The notes below the pieces were generated by a model. It searched no databases. It saw nothing but the letters and a program-made list of their open reading frames with translations, and was not told the origin of the DNA. A stretch of 47,235 bases of DNA from assembly GCA_029624735.1 (NCBI GenBank), contig JARSSM010000009.1, positions 1 to 47,235 of the forward strand. The letters run 5' to 3'. The DNA comes from Defluviicoccus sp. Lineage in GTDB: Bacteria; Pseudomonadota; Alphaproteobacteria; Rhodospirillales; Defluviicoccaceae. The translations under genes were made by a program, and so were the position numbers. Shown here piece by piece: positions 8,059 through 20,751 of the stretch (the stretch's first letter is position 1; every line of letters starts with the position of its first letter).

Positions 8059-11000
8059 GTGTTACACGTCACCAAGTTCCGGCTCACCGGCTTCAAGTCC
8101 TTCGTCGATATGACGGAGGTTACGGTCATGCCCGGCATGACCGGCATCGTCGGGCCGAACGGCTGCGGCAAGTCCAACCTGGTTGAGGCGCTGCGCTGGG
8201 TGATGGGCGAAAGCTCGGCCCGGATGCTGCGCGGCGACGAGATGGACGATGTCATCTTCGCCGGAGCAAGCGGCCGGCCGCCGCGCGCGTTCGCCGAAGT
8301 CGTTGTGCAGCTCGACAACCAGGAGCGCTCAGCACCGCCGCCCTTTGCCGCGTGCGAGACGATCGAGGTCAGCCGCCGGATCGAACGCGGCCGGGGATCG
8401 GTCTATCGCGTGAACGGCCGCGAGGTACGCGCGCGCGACGTCCAGCTCTTGTTTGCCGACCAGGCTTCGGGCGCCAGATCATCAGCCATCGTGACCCAGG
8501 GCCAGGTCGCTTCGCTGATCGGTGCCAAACCGGCCGAGCGCCGCGCGCTCCTGGAGGAGGCGGCCGGCATCGCCGGCCTGCAGACGCGCCGGCACGAGAC
8601 CGAGTTACGCCTGAACGCTGCCGAGGCCAATCTGCAGCGGGCAGACGACACGCTCGCGACGCTGCGGACACAGCAACAGCGGCTGGCCGAACAGGTCCAC
8701 CAAGCCGACCATTACCGCACCCTGTCCGAACGCATCCGCAAGACCGAGGCGGCGATCCTGTGGGCGGATTGGAAACGCGTCACGGCGCTGGTGGAGGCGG
8801 CGGGACAGCAGGCACACCATGTGGAAGGCCAAGTCGCCGAAGCGGCGGCGGCTGTCGCTGGTTGCGCGGCTGCGCTCGCCGAGGCCGAGGCATCGCTGCC
8901 GCGGCTGCGCGATGTCCAGGACCAAGCGACGGCGGAACGCCACCGCCTGCAGGCCGAGCGCGATGCGGTTGAAGCGGAGGAACGGCGGCTGGAGCAGGAG
9001 CGCCAGGCGTGCCGGCAGCGTGGTGCGCAACTGGCCGGCGATCTCTCACGTGCGCAGCAGGTTGGGAAAGATGCCGAAACGAACCTGCAGCGGTTACACG
9101 ATGAGCGGGGGCGCCTGCTCAGTGCCGGCGACGGAGACGAGCAACGGCTGAGCGCCGCCGCAGCCGAACTTACCGCGGTCGACAGCCAGTTTGCCGCGGC
9201 CGAGAGCGCCTTCGTGACCTTGAGCGAGCACACGGCGGCGGCAGCAGCGCGCCGTGACGAACTCGCGCGTTCCGTCGCGGAGATGACCCAGCAGCAGCGG
9301 CGGCTCGACGATCGCAGCCGCACCTTTGCGCAGCAGCAGGAACGCAACGCGAGCGAAAGCGCGGCCGCCGAGGCAGCGGCCGCGCGCGCCGAAACCGAGC
9401 TTGGTGGCGCGGCAGACAAGCTCGCGCAGGTGCAGAACGCCGCCACGACCGCTGAGGCTGCGCGCGCCGAGGCGCAAGCCGCACTCGCCCCGGCGGAAGC
9501 CATGGCGCAGGAGGCGAGCACGGCGCACGCCCGGCTGCATGCGGAATTCGACGCGCTTACCGGCCTTACACGCGCCGAGCCGCGCGGCGGTAGCCCTGTT
9601 CTCGACCAAATCGCAGTCGAGCCGGGCTATGAAACCGCTTTGGCGGCGGCGCTCGGGGAGGATCTGCTGGTCTCCACCTGTTCGGACAGCCCCCTGCACT
9701 GGCGCACCCTGCCGGCCGCGGCGGGCGACGCCCCGCTGCCCGACGCTCTCGCGCCCCTTGCCAGCTTCTGCCGCGGCGCGCCGGCGCTGGCGCGGCGCCT
9801 GGCGCACATCGGCATCGCGGACGATGAGGCAACCGCCGAGCGCCTACAGCCGGATCTCATGCCCGGTCAGCGCGTTGTCAGCCGCGCCGGTGCCGTGTGG
9901 CGCTGGGACGGCCTGGTGCAGCGCTCCGCCCATGAAGGAGCGATCAGCGTTCGCCTTCGCCAGCGGCGGCGGCTTGCGGAACTGGAACCTCTCGTCGCCG
10001 CAGCGCAAGCGGCGCGGTCGGCAGCGCAAACGCGGCTTGCCGCCGCCAGGAGCCACGAAGCAGCAAGCCGAACGGCCGACCAGGAGGCGCGAACGGCGCT
10101 CCGCGCCGCTGAGCGCACCCTTGAGCGCTGCCGCGCCGCCCGCACCGAGGCGGCAGCGCGACTTGAAAGCTTGCGCGCGCAACTGGCGGTGCTGGCGGAT
10201 CACGCAGCCGCCCTCGATGGCGAACGGCGCGCGTGCGCGGCCAGCCTTGCCACCGCGGCCACGGCGCTCGCAGCCCTGCCCGAGCTTGCGGCCGAACGCG
10301 CCCGCGTCGCCGCCTTGCGGGACGAACTCAACAGCCAGCGGGCGCGCCAGGCCGGCTGCCGCTCAGCCCTCGATGGCTTGCGCCGGGAGATTGCCGGCCG
10401 CAAGCGCCGCATCGAAGGCTTGCAGACCGACATTACCGGCTGGCAACAGCGGCTGGCAGCGGCCCAACAACAGGTCGCATCCTTAAGCGAGCGGCATGAG
10501 GCCTGCACGGCCGAGCAGCGCCGGCTTGATGCGGCTCCGGGCGAACTGCAAGCACGCCGGCAGCATGTTCTCGATACGCTGATGCGCGCCGAAGCCATCC
10601 ACGCCCAGGCAGCCGACGCGCTCGCGGTCGGCGAAGAGCAGCGGCGCACGGCCGATTCCAGCTTGCGACGCGCCGAAGGGGCCGAACGCGAGGCGCGCGA
10701 GGCGCGCATTCGCGCCGAAGCGGCAACCCTGCAGGCTGGCCAGGAACACGAGCGGACGACGCAGCGGATCGCCGAACGACTTGGCGTCGCGCCAGAGGAA
10801 CTCGCCACCCTCGCCGCCGCCCCGGGTTCAGGAACCGATGCGCAAGGCCTGCAGCGGCGGTTCGAGCGCCTGCAGCGGGAACGCGAGGCGATGGGGCCGG
10901 TGAACCTGCGCGCCAACGAGGAGGCAGCGGCACTCGCGGACCAGGTGGCAGCTCTTGAAACCCAGCGCGCCGACCTCGAAGGTGCAATCGCCAAGCTCAG

Positions 11001-11559
11001 ACGCGCCATATCCGAAATCGACGGCGCCGCGCGGGAACGGCTGCTCGCCGCGTTTACCGAGGTCAGTCGCCATTTCCATGCCGTGTTCACGCGCCTGTTC
11101 GGCGGCGGCCGGGCCGAACTGGCGTTGACGACGCCGGACGATCCGCTTACCGCCGGGCTTGAAGTGCGCGCCTGCCCGCCCGGCAAGAAGCTGCAGTCGC
11201 TGGCGCTGCTATCGGGCGGTGAGCAGGCGTTGACCGGCTTGGCGCTCCGGTTCGCCCAGTTTCTCACCAAGCCGACGCCCTTGTGCGTGCTGGACGAGGT
11301 CGATGCGGCACTCGACGATGCCAACGTCAACCGGCTGTGCCTGCTCCTGAACGACCTCTCGGCGCACGGCACGCGCTTCTTGGTGATCACCCACCATCGG
11401 ATGACCATGGCCCGCAGCGATCGCCTTTTTGGATTGACGATGCCGGAGCGGGGCGTGTCTCAACTCGTCTCCGTCGACCTGCGCCCGCAAGGATCTCTCG
11501 CACCGGCAGCATCGCATCCCCCGATCGCACAAATTCTTGCTGCCAGATCAGTCGATTAA
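8059..11559 (+). CDS. smc: Chromosome segregation ATPase SMC
   Basis: SMC is the condensin motor that organises and helps segregate the chromosome with ScpA and ScpB. The 1166-aa protein has the Walker A motif GPNGCGKSN (32-40) and two long Ala/Glu/Arg-rich coiled coils (about 165-500 and 655-950). The hinge lies around 510-650 and begins after GGSPVLDQIAVEPGYE. The C-terminal ABC half has signature LLSGGEQALTGLAL and Walker B LCVLDEVDAALDD. The length is typical of alphaproteobacterial SMC. The start is GTG 8059, giving the expected MLHVTKFRLTGFKSF. It follows the DsbA-like gene by 72 bases. scpA and scpB are not in the window. Confidence 0.97.
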   Translation: MLHVTKFRLTGFKSFVDMTEVTVMPGMTGIVGPNGCGKSNLVEALRWVMGESSARMLRGDEMDDVIFAGASGRPPRAFAEVVVQLDNQERSAPPPFAACETIEVSRRIERGRGSVYRVNGREVRARDVQLLFADQASGARSSAIVTQGQVASLIGAKPAERRALLEEAAGIAGLQTRRHETELRLNAAEANLQRADDTLATLRTQQQRLAEQVHQADHYRTLSERIRKTEAAILWADWKRVTALVEAAGQQAHHVEGQVAEAAAAVAGCAAALAEAEASLPRLRDVQDQATAERHRLQAERDAVEAEERRLEQERQACRQRGAQLAGDLSRAQQVGKDAETNLQRLHDERGRLLSAGDGDEQRLSAAAAELTAVDSQFAAAESAFVTLSEHTAAAAARRDELARSVAEMTQQQRRLDDRSRTFAQQQERNASESAAAEAAAARAETELGGAADKLAQVQNAATTAEAARAEAQAALAPAEAMAQEASTAHARLHAEFDALTGLTRAEPRGGSPVLDQIAVEPGYETALAAALGEDLLVSTCSDSPLHWRTLPAAAGDAPLPDALAPLASFCRGAPALARRLAHIGIADDEATAERLQPDLMPGQRVVSRAGAVWRWDGLVQRSAHEGAISVRLRQRRRLAELEPLVAAAQAARSAAQTRLAAARSHEAASRTADQEARTALRAAERTLERCRAARTEAAARLESLRAQLAVLADHAAALDGERRACAASLATAATALAALPELAAERARVAALRDELNSQRARQAGCRSALDGLRREIAGRKRRIEGLQTDITGWQQRLAAAQQQVASLSERHEACTAEQRRLDAAPGELQARRQHVLDTLMRAEAIHAQAADALAVGEEQRRTADSSLRRAEGAEREAREARIRAEAATLQAGQEHERTTQRIAERLGVAPEELATLAAAPGSGTDAQGLQRRFERLQREREAMGPVNLRANEEAAALADQVAALETQRADLEGAIAKLRRAISEIDGAARERLLAAFTEVSRHFHAVFTRLFGGGRAELALTTPDDPLTAGLEVRACPPGKKLQSLALLSGGEQALTGLALRFAQFLTKPTPLCVLDEVDAALDDANVNRLCLLLNDLSAHGTRFLVITHHRMTMARSDRLFGLTMPERGVSQLVSVDLRPQGSLAPAASHPPIAQILAARSVD

Positions 11560-11596
11560 GCTTCCGCCGTTCGACCTGCCGCGGGGGTTTTCCGCC

Positions 11597-11626
11597 TTGA
11601 CAGCGTCGCCAGCTGGCCTCTATTTT
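11597..11626 (+). promoter_or_regulatory. Putative sigma-70 promoter of the F0 ATP synthase operon
   Basis: A perfect -35 TTGACA (11597-11602) is followed after 18 bases by TATTTT (11621-11626). It lies in the 107-base gap between smc and atpI, about 40 bases before the atpI start. It is the strongest -35 match seen in the window. Confidence 0.6.
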
Positions 11627-11666
11627 GTGCGTTGCACGATCGCAGGGGTAGAGACGCCGTCGTCGG

Positions 11667-12062
11667 ATGAGCCATCAACCCCCACCGGGGTCGTTGCAGG
11701 ACCTGGATGAGCGGCTCAGACGCCTCCGGGCCGAGACCGAGCCTCCGGAAGCCAAACCGGCCTTCGGGGAACCGGCGAACGGTCTGGGCATGGCGTTCAT
11801 GGTCGCAGCCCACCTTGTTTCTGGGTTGGCGGTGGGCGCCGGCATCGGGTACCTGCTGGATCGCGGTTTGGGGACGAAGCCTTGGTTGTTGGTGACGTTT
11901 TTTCTTCTGGGCGCCGCCGCCGGAGGAACGAACGTCTACCGGACGATCAAAGGCTACGGGATGGCAGTCGGTTATCACCCCGCACCGGCTGACGAGCATG
12001 GCGGGCGCGAACGGCGCAAGGGACCAACGGCGGATAACGAGAAGAAAACAGAACGAGGGTAG
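11667..12062 (+). CDS. atpI: ATP synthase protein I (AtpI-like)
   Basis: AtpI is a small membrane protein that assists assembly of the c-ring of F-type ATP synthase; it is not a structural subunit. The 131-aa protein has a charged N-terminus with a short helix (LDERLRRLRAE). Two membrane helices follow (about 45-70 and 75-95) carrying the AtpI-family GIGYLLDRGLGTKPW turn and NVYRTIK. The charged tail is longer than usual and hydrophilic. It heads the F0 operon and is followed 2 bases later by atpB. Confidence 0.88.
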   Translation: MSHQPPPGSLQDLDERLRRLRAETEPPEAKPAFGEPANGLGMAFMVAAHLVSGLAVGAGIGYLLDRGLGTKPWLLVTFFLLGAAAGGTNVYRTIKGYGMAVGYHPAPADEHGGRERRKGPTADNEKKTERG

Positions 12063-12064
12063 CC

Positions 12065-12787
12065 GTGGCCAGTCCTCTCGAACAATTCAGGATCAAGCCC
12101 CTCGTCGACATCAGCGTCGGCGGCGTCAATGCGTCGTTTACGAACTCGGCGCTGATGATGATGATCACGGTGGTGGGTGTCTCGGCGCTGCTGTATTTCA
12201 GCATGAGGCAGCGCTCGCTTATTCCCGGGCGCATGCAATCCATCGCGGAGTTATCGTATACCTTTGTCGCTAACATGTTGCGAAACAACGTTGGCGCCGA
12301 AGGACGAAAGTATTTCCCGTTTGTCTTTACTCTCTTTATGTTTGTTTTGATCGGTAACATGCTGGGGATGATTCCCTACAGCTTTACCTTTACCAGCCAC
12401 TTGATCGTGACACTCGGCATGGCGCTCGTGGTCTTCATCGGCACGACGACCATCGGTTTCATGAAGCACGGCCTGCACTTCTTTCACTTTTTCCTCCCGC
12501 ACGGCACGCCGATCTATCTGGCGCCGCTCCTGATACCGATCGAAGTGCTGTCGTACCTGACGCGCCCGTTCAGCCTCGCGCTTCGGTTGTTTGCCAACAT
12601 GACCGCCGGCCACACGCTGCTGAAGGTGTTCGGCGGCTTCGTCGCCGGGCTCGGCATCATCGGCATCATACCGCTCGCCGCCGTCGTCGCGCTGACCGGG
12701 CTGGAACTGCTTGTCGCCTTCCTGCAGGCTTACGTTTTTGCCATTCTCACCTGCATCTACCTCAACGATGCATTGCATATGCACTGA
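12065..12787 (+). CDS. atpB: F0F1 ATP synthase subunit a
   Basis: Subunit a forms the proton half-channels next to the c-ring. The 240-aa protein has five to six hydrophobic helices and the essential arginine in the conserved SLALRLFANMTAGH motif (about 175-188). The typical start (SPLEQFRIKPL) and the last helix with GLELLVAFLQAYVFAIL are also present. Its start codon is GTG 12065, directly after the atpI stop. The bases here are slightly richer in A+T than in neighbours, as expected for a membrane protein. Confidence 0.96.
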   Translation: MASPLEQFRIKPLVDISVGGVNASFTNSALMMMITVVGVSALLYFSMRQRSLIPGRMQSIAELSYTFVANMLRNNVGAEGRKYFPFVFTLFMFVLIGNMLGMIPYSFTFTSHLIVTLGMALVVFIGTTTIGFMKHGLHFFHFFLPHGTPIYLAPLLIPIEVLSYLTRPFSLALRLFANMTAGHTLLKVFGGFVAGLGIIGIIPLAAVVALTGLELLVAFLQAYVFAILTCIYLNDALHMH

Positions 12788-12808
12788 CGCCGGGTCCGAA
12801 AACCGGCG
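12788..12808 (+). other. Small hairpin between atpB and atpE
   Basis: CGCCGG (12788-12793) can pair with CCGGCG (12803-12808) across a 9-base loop, starting at the atpB stop. The remaining gap to atpE is about 58 bases. Subunit c is needed in many copies, and intergenic structure before atpE can tune its expression; that role is inference here. Confidence 0.35.
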
Positions 12809-12866
12809 CCAGTGATCTGAACGAACGTTTCTTTGGATCGGCAACCGCTAGATAGGGAATAAGGCC

Positions 12867-13094
12867 ATGGATGCTGAAGCTGCAAAATTGATCGGCGCCG
12901 GAATTGCGGTCGTTGGACTGGGCGGCGTGGGCGCCGGGATCGGCAACATCTTCGCGACCGCGATCTCGTCGCTGGCGCGCAACCCGGCATCGCAGCCGCT
13001 GATCCAGCTGCCGATGTTTCTCGGCTTCGCGCTGGTCGAAGCGGTGGCGCTGTACGCCCTGGTCGTCGCGCTGATGCTGATGTTCGTGTTCTAG
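12867..13094 (+). CDS. atpE: F0F1 ATP synthase subunit c
   Basis: Subunit c is the proton-carrying ring subunit. The 75-aa hairpin has two membrane helices: the first is Gly/Ala-rich (LGGVGAGIGNIF), then a polar loop ARNPASQP containing the conserved RNP, then the second helix GFALVEAVALYALV with the ion-binding carboxylate at Glu58. No sodium-type residue pattern was recognised, so a proton-driven enzyme is likely. The ATG at 12867 follows AAGG. It lies between atpB and the b' gene, the normal alphaproteobacterial order. Confidence 0.96.
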   Translation: MDAEAAKLIGAGIAVVGLGGVGAGIGNIFATAISSLARNPASQPLIQLPMFLGFALVEAVALYALVVALMLMFVF

Positions 13095-13158
13095 CGTTCG
13101 CATCTCAAGGAACCCTGCCGGGAGATCGCTCCCGGCACCGCGGGCCAAGGGGCATGAC

Positions 13159-13650
13159 ATGCCGCAGTTCGACCCCAGTGTCTGGTCGCCCCAGATTATC
13201 TGGCTCATCGTCAGTTTCGTCGCCCTCTACTACATCATGTCGCGATTCGTCTTGCCGCGGCTGAACGAGATCCTGGAGGAGCGCGAGTTCCGCATCAGCG
13301 ACAGCCTCCGGCGGGCGGAAAACCTGAAGCAGGAGGCCGAGCAAGCGGTCGCCGCCTACGAACAGACGATGGCCGATGCGCGTGCCAAGGCGCAGGCGCA
13401 GATTCAAGCCTCGCACGAGCGCGCCGAACGCCTGGCGGCGGAGCGACAAGCAGAACTGGGTGATCGTCTGGTCGATGAGATCGCCGCTGCCGAAGCCAGG
13501 ATAGCCGCCGCGCGCACCGAAGCCGTCGCCGGCATTCGCGACATGGCGGCCGACGTCGCCGGCCTCGCGGTGGAGAAGCTGGTCGGGACCCGGCCGGCGG
13601 CTGAAAACGTGTTGGCCGCGATTGACGATACACTCAAGAGGGCCAGTTGA
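13159..13650 (+). CDS. atpF': F0F1 ATP synthase subunit b' (second b-type stalk subunit)
   Basis: This is one of two b-type peripheral stalk subunits found in alphaproteobacteria and photosynthetic bacteria. The 163-aa protein has the usual short N-terminus MPQFDPSVWSPQIIW, one membrane helix (about 12-32), and then a long charged coiled coil (EEREFRISDSLRRAENLKQEAEQAV) to the end. The coil binds delta and the F1 head, which is encoded elsewhere. The stop overlaps the next start (TGATG at 13648-13652). Confidence 0.93.
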   Translation: MPQFDPSVWSPQIIWLIVSFVALYYIMSRFVLPRLNEILEEREFRISDSLRRAENLKQEAEQAVAAYEQTMADARAKAQAQIQASHERAERLAAERQAELGDRLVDEIAAAEARIAAARTEAVAGIRDMAADVAGLAVEKLVGTRPAAENVLAAIDDTLKRAS

Positions 13651-14192
13651 TGCTGATCGCCATCGCCCAGGCTGCTACAGAGGCAGCCGAACATGGGGCC
13701 CACCCGCCCTTCTATCTGTCGGCGGAATTCTGGGTCGCCGTCGGCTTCGTCATCTTCGTCGCCTTCGTCGGCCGCACCGCCTATCGCGTGGTGACGGTGG
13801 CACTCGATGACCGCGCCCACAAGATCAAGCAGCAGATCGACGAGGCGGCGCGCCTTGCCGAAGAAGCGCAGCAGATGTTGGCGGCCTATGAGCGCAAACG
13901 GCGCGAGGCGGCCGAAGAGGCCGAGTCCCTGCTCGATCAGGCCCGCCGGCAGGCCGACCTGCTGGAAGCGCGCGCAGGTCAGGACCTGGAGCGGGCGCTG
14001 AAGCGCCGCGAGGAACTGGCAATGGAGCGCATCGCCCAAGCCGAACAGGCGGCCATGGCCGAGATCAGGGCGACGGCGGTGGAAGTCGCGGTCGAGGCGA
14101 CCCGCCGGCTGTTGGCAACCGAGGTCTCAGCCAAGCAGGCGAACGCGCTCATCGACGAGGCGATCGCCGAGCTGCCCAAGAAACTGCATTAG
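13650..14192 (+). CDS. atpF: F0F1 ATP synthase subunit b
   Basis: The second peripheral stalk subunit, 180 aa. It has a short periplasmic segment (AATEAAEHGAHPP), one membrane helix at about 27-45 (FWVAVGFVIFVAFV), and a coiled-coil stalk rich in Ala, Glu, Arg and Gln ending IDEAIAELPKKL. ATG 13650 overlaps the b' stop by one base, so the two stalk subunits are probably made in equal amount by coupling; an upstream TTG at 13647 would add one residue. It is the last gene of the operon: the F1 genes are not downstream, as is usual in Rhodospirillales. Confidence 0.93.
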   Translation: MLIAIAQAATEAAEHGAHPPFYLSAEFWVAVGFVIFVAFVGRTAYRVVTVALDDRAHKIKQQIDEAARLAEEAQQMLAAYERKRREAAEEAESLLDQARRQADLLEARAGQDLERALKRREELAMERIAQAEQAAMAEIRATAVEVAVEATRRLLATEVSAKQANALIDEAIAELPKKLH

Positions 14193-14204
14193 CGGCAGTC
14201 GCTG

Positions 14205-14255
14205 GTGCAGCGCCCCAATCGGGCGATTCACGCCCGAGCAAGGTCGTCGCTGCAC
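14205..14255. repeat. 51-bp palindromic intergenic repeat, copy 2 (inverted)
   Basis: This is the reverse complement of bases 2-52 with 49 of 51 positions identical. Outer arms are GTGCAGCG (14205-14212) and CGCTGCAC (14248-14255), and the inner TCGGGCG/CGCCCGA hairpin is fully kept. The two changes fall at the inner edge of the outer stem, so the fold survives with an 8-bp instead of a 10-bp stem. It begins 13 bases after the atpF stop. Confidence 0.85.
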
Positions 14256-14270
14256 AACATATTGAGTTGC

Positions 14271-14319
14271 GTGCACTTTTGGCACAAACAGGATGTAAGC
14301 TCTGTTTGTGCCAGTGCAC
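14271..14319. terminator. Strong hairpin between atpF and ligA, possible terminator
   Basis: TGGCACAAACAG (14280-14291) and CTGTTTGTGCCA (14302-14313) form a perfect 12-bp stem with a 10-base loop. GTGCAC at 14271-14276 and 14314-14319 can extend it across a 3-base bulge. It lies between the convergent atpF and ligA ends and could stop transcription both ways. No T tract follows on either strand, so intrinsic termination is not certain. Confidence 0.45.
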
Positions 14320-14394
14320 TACTGCAGCCGCAGCGGCCGCCGCAGCGCCGCTTGCGGCAGGAAGCTTGACGGAAGGGCACCCGAGGAAAGCGCC

Positions 14395-18173
<3,779 letters not shown>

Positions 18174-18182
18174 GGGCTGCCT

Positions 18183-18992
18183 CTACCAGAGGCGGTACCA
18201 GGATTTCCTTTCCGGTTCCTGTCCGCCGCCGACCAGACCGTACGCATCCGCGTACCACTCGCTGTCGGGAAAATTGTAGCCGAGAACCGAGGCTGTCTTT
18301 CGCGCCTCGCTATTGAGGCCAAGCGCCGTGTACGCTTCCGTCAAGCGCAGCAGCGCCTCGGGAACATGGGTCGTCGTCTGATAACGGTCGACAACGTTCT
18401 TAAACCGGTTGATCGCTGCAAGGTAGAACTTTTGCCGCAAGTAGTAACGGCCAATATCCATTTCCTTGCCTGCCAAATGATCGATCGTCAGATCGAGCTT
18501 GATACGCGCATCGCGACTGTACTGGGACTCAGGAAAGCGCGCGATTAATTCCTCGAAGGTTCGCCGCGCCATCTCCGTCATTTCCTGGTCGCGGTCGACG
18601 GTGGAAATGCGCTCGTAGTAGCACAACCCCTTCAAGTAATATGCGTAGGCGACATCCTGGTGCGCTGGATTGAGCTCGATAAAGCGGTCGGCGGAAAGGA
18701 CGCAATCATCGTATTCGTTCGCCTGATAGTGGGCGAATGCGGCCATGACCTGAGAGCGAACGGCCCACGTCGAATAAGGATGCTGCCGCTCGACCTCATC
18801 AAACAACTTCGCAGCCTGTTCGTACTGCTTCTTGTCCATGTTATCCATGGCGTCGTTGTAAAGATCATCAACCGGCCGGTCGGCATACTCCGGTTCTTTC
18901 GTGGAACTGCAAGCCGTGACGACCAGCAGAACCGCGACAACGCCCGCCGCCGCGCGATTGCGGAAGCGGATGTGGCTGCTTTCGAAGGTCAT
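18183..18992 (-). CDS. bamD: Outer membrane assembly lipoprotein BamD
   Basis: BamD is the essential lipoprotein partner of BamA in beta-barrel insertion. The 269-aa precursor has a hydrophobic signal and lipobox ending TAC28, so it is probably lipidated at Cys28. TPR-like repeats follow (NDAMDNMDKKQYEQAAKLF; QANEYDDCVLSADRFIELNP; DVAYAYYLKGLCYYE). ATG 18992 has AAGGA upstream and gives the standard start; ATG 19028 would add twelve residues before the signal. The gene usually in front, lpxC, is missing: only 168 bases separate ftsZ from this start, and they contain a promoter candidate. Confidence 0.94.
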   Translation of the reverse strand: MTFESSHIRFRNRAAAGVVAVLLVVTACSSTKEPEYADRPVDDLYNDAMDNMDKKQYEQAAKLFDEVERQHPYSTWAVRSQVMAAFAHYQANEYDDCVLSADRFIELNPAHQDVAYAYYLKGLCYYERISTVDRDQEMTEMARRTFEELIARFPESQYSRDARIKLDLTIDHLAGKEMDIGRYYLRQKFYLAAINRFKNVVDRYQTTTHVPEALLRLTEAYTALGLNSEARKTASVLGYNFPDSEWYADAYGLVGGGQEPERKSWYRLW

Positions 18993-19036
18993 GCGATCCT
19001 TGACGTCCAGTAATCGGCGGTGGGTCACTCAATCGC

Positions 19037-19067
19037 AGTATACCACGCTCTCCGGCTGGGCGATCAA
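19037..19067 (-). promoter_or_regulatory. Putative promoter of bamD-recN-ligA
   Basis: On the minus strand, TTGATC (19067-19062) and TATACT (19042-19037) are separated by 19 bases. The -10 carries an upstream TGG (extended -10 type), which can offset the long spacer. It lies 45 bases before the bamD ATG, in the gap where lpxC normally sits. Confidence 0.4.
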
Positions 19068-19160
19068 GGCGAAGCGCGCGGCGGCCCAAGGTGTGACCCG
19101 TTGAGCCGCCGCACCAAACCCCGCCTGACGGAGGCTTCAGGGAGGTCCGGGCGCTTAACC

Positions 19161-20708
19161 TCAGTTCGCCTGACGGCGCAGGAAGGCCGGAATGTCGAGC
19201 AGATCGTCCTCCGGCCGGGTCGACGGCAGCCGGTCGTCAGGAGAGACGCCGCCCAATCGTGACCCGCCCTTGGCTTCGCCGGCCGAGCGCTCGCTTGCCT
19301 CGCCAGCGGCCTCGGCGCGCCCGCCACGCACCCGCCCGGTGCCGGCAACGCGCGCAAACAGGGTGCTGACCCGGTTGAAGGCGCCACCGCTCGTGGCTTC
19401 GCCGGCCCTGGTGCCCGCATTCGGTACGTTCGCCGCCACCGGCTCGATGCCGCGGCGGGCCGCCGTGACACGCGAGGCCGGCGCCGGCGGAATGAACACG
19501 TTATTGAGCGCCGGCACTGGATCGGCGGGCTGATCGGCCACGCGTTCGTCCCTCAGCTCACGCGGCTGGCTGTGGTCCCGATCGCCCCGACCCGCCTCGC
19601 CGCCGCGCCCGCCATGCAGCAAGTCACCACCGCTCAACGTCGTCACCGCATCACCTTTGGCGATCGGCTCCTCGGCGGACTCCTGTCCCTGGCCGAACCC
19701 CAGCTTGGCAGTGGGCTTGTTCGCCGCTGCACTCGCCGACTCCATGCCGGTCGCGACCACCGAGACGCGGATCTTGCCGGTCATGGTCTCGTCAAAGGTC
19801 GAGCCGAAGATGATGAACGCATCCGGATCAACCTCGCTGCGGATCCGATTGGCCGCCTCATCGACCTCAAACAAGGTGATGTCGGGTCCACCGGTGATGT
19901 TGATCAGGACGCCGCGCGCGCCCTTCATCGACACGTCGTCGAGCAGCGGGTTGGAGATCGCCGCCTCGGCCGCATCGAGCGCCCGGCGGTCGCCTTCGGC
20001 CTGGCCGGTCCCCATCATCGCCTTGCCCATTTCGCTCATCACGGCGCGGATGTCGGCGAAGTCGAGGTTGATCAACCCCGGCATTACCATCAGGTCGGTG
20101 ACGCCGCGCACGCCCGAGTAAAGGACGTCGTCGGCCATCTTGAACGCGTCGGCAAAGGTCGTCCGGTCGTTGGCGATCCGGAACAGGTTCTGGTTGGGGA
20201 TGACGATCAGCGTGTCGACGAACTGCTCCAGTTCCTCGATGCCGGTCTCGGCAATGCGCATCCGGTGCGCACCTTCGAAATGGAACGGCTTGGTCACCAC
20301 GCCCACCGTCAGGATCCCCTGCTCGCGGGCTGCGCGCGCGATGACCGGTGCCGCACCCGTACCGGTGCCGCCGCCCATGCCGGCAGCGATGAACACCATG
20401 TGGGAGTTGCGGATTTCCTCGACGAGCTCGTCAAGGGCTTCCTCTGCCGCGATCCGGCCGATATCAGGCCGCGAGCCGGCACCCAAGCCTTGCGTCACCG
20501 TCACGCCCATCTGAATGCGGCGCTCGCAGCAGGACTCCGAAATCACCTGGGCGTCCGTGTTGGCGACGATGAACTCAACGCCTTCAAGCTTCGAGCGGAT
20601 CATGTTGTTGACGGCATTGCCGCCGGCGCCACCGACGCCGATGACCGTGATCCGCGGCCTCAAATCCAGCTCAGGATTCGTGAAAGGAATGCTCAAGTTG
20701 ATACTCAT
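19161..20708 (-). CDS. ftsZ: Cell division protein FtsZ
   Basis: FtsZ is the tubulin-like GTPase that forms the Z ring. The 515-aa protein has the start [23 protein letters not shown], the tubulin signature [11 protein letters not shown] (112-122) and the T7-loop region [12 protein letters not shown]. The globular domain ends near residue 320. A long, variable Gly/Arg/Ala-rich linker of about 175 residues follows, then the conserved C-terminal peptide [15 protein letters not shown] that binds FtsA and other partners. The long linker is typical of alphaproteobacteria. ATG 20708 has a GGAGG site 6 bases upstream. Confidence 0.97.
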   Translation of the reverse strand: MSINLSIPFTNPELDLRPRITVIGVGGAGGNAVNNMIRSKLEGVEFIVANTDAQVISESCCERRIQMGVTVTQGLGAGSRPDIGRIAAEEALDELVEEIRNSHMVFIAAGMGGGTGTGAAPVIARAAREQGILTVGVVTKPFHFEGAHRMRIAETGIEELEQFVDTLIVIPNQNLFRIANDRTTFADAFKMADDVLYSGVRGVTDLMVMPGLINLDFADIRAVMSEMGKAMMGTGQAEGDRRALDAAEAAISNPLLDDVSMKGARGVLINITGGPDITLFEVDEAANRIRSEVDPDAFIIFGSTFDETMTGKIRVSVVATGMESASAAANKPTAKLGFGQGQESAEEPIAKGDAVTTLSGGDLLHGGRGGEAGRGDRDHSQPRELRDERVADQPADPVPALNNVFIPPAPASRVTAARRGIEPVAANVPNAGTRAGEATSGGAFNRVSTLFARVAGTGRVRGGRAEAAGEASERSAGEAKGGSRLGGVSPDDRLPSTRPEDDLLDIPAFLRRQAN

Positions 20709-20751
20709 GACAGCCTCCGTCGTGGAAAAACGTTACAGCTCACCGACCCAG

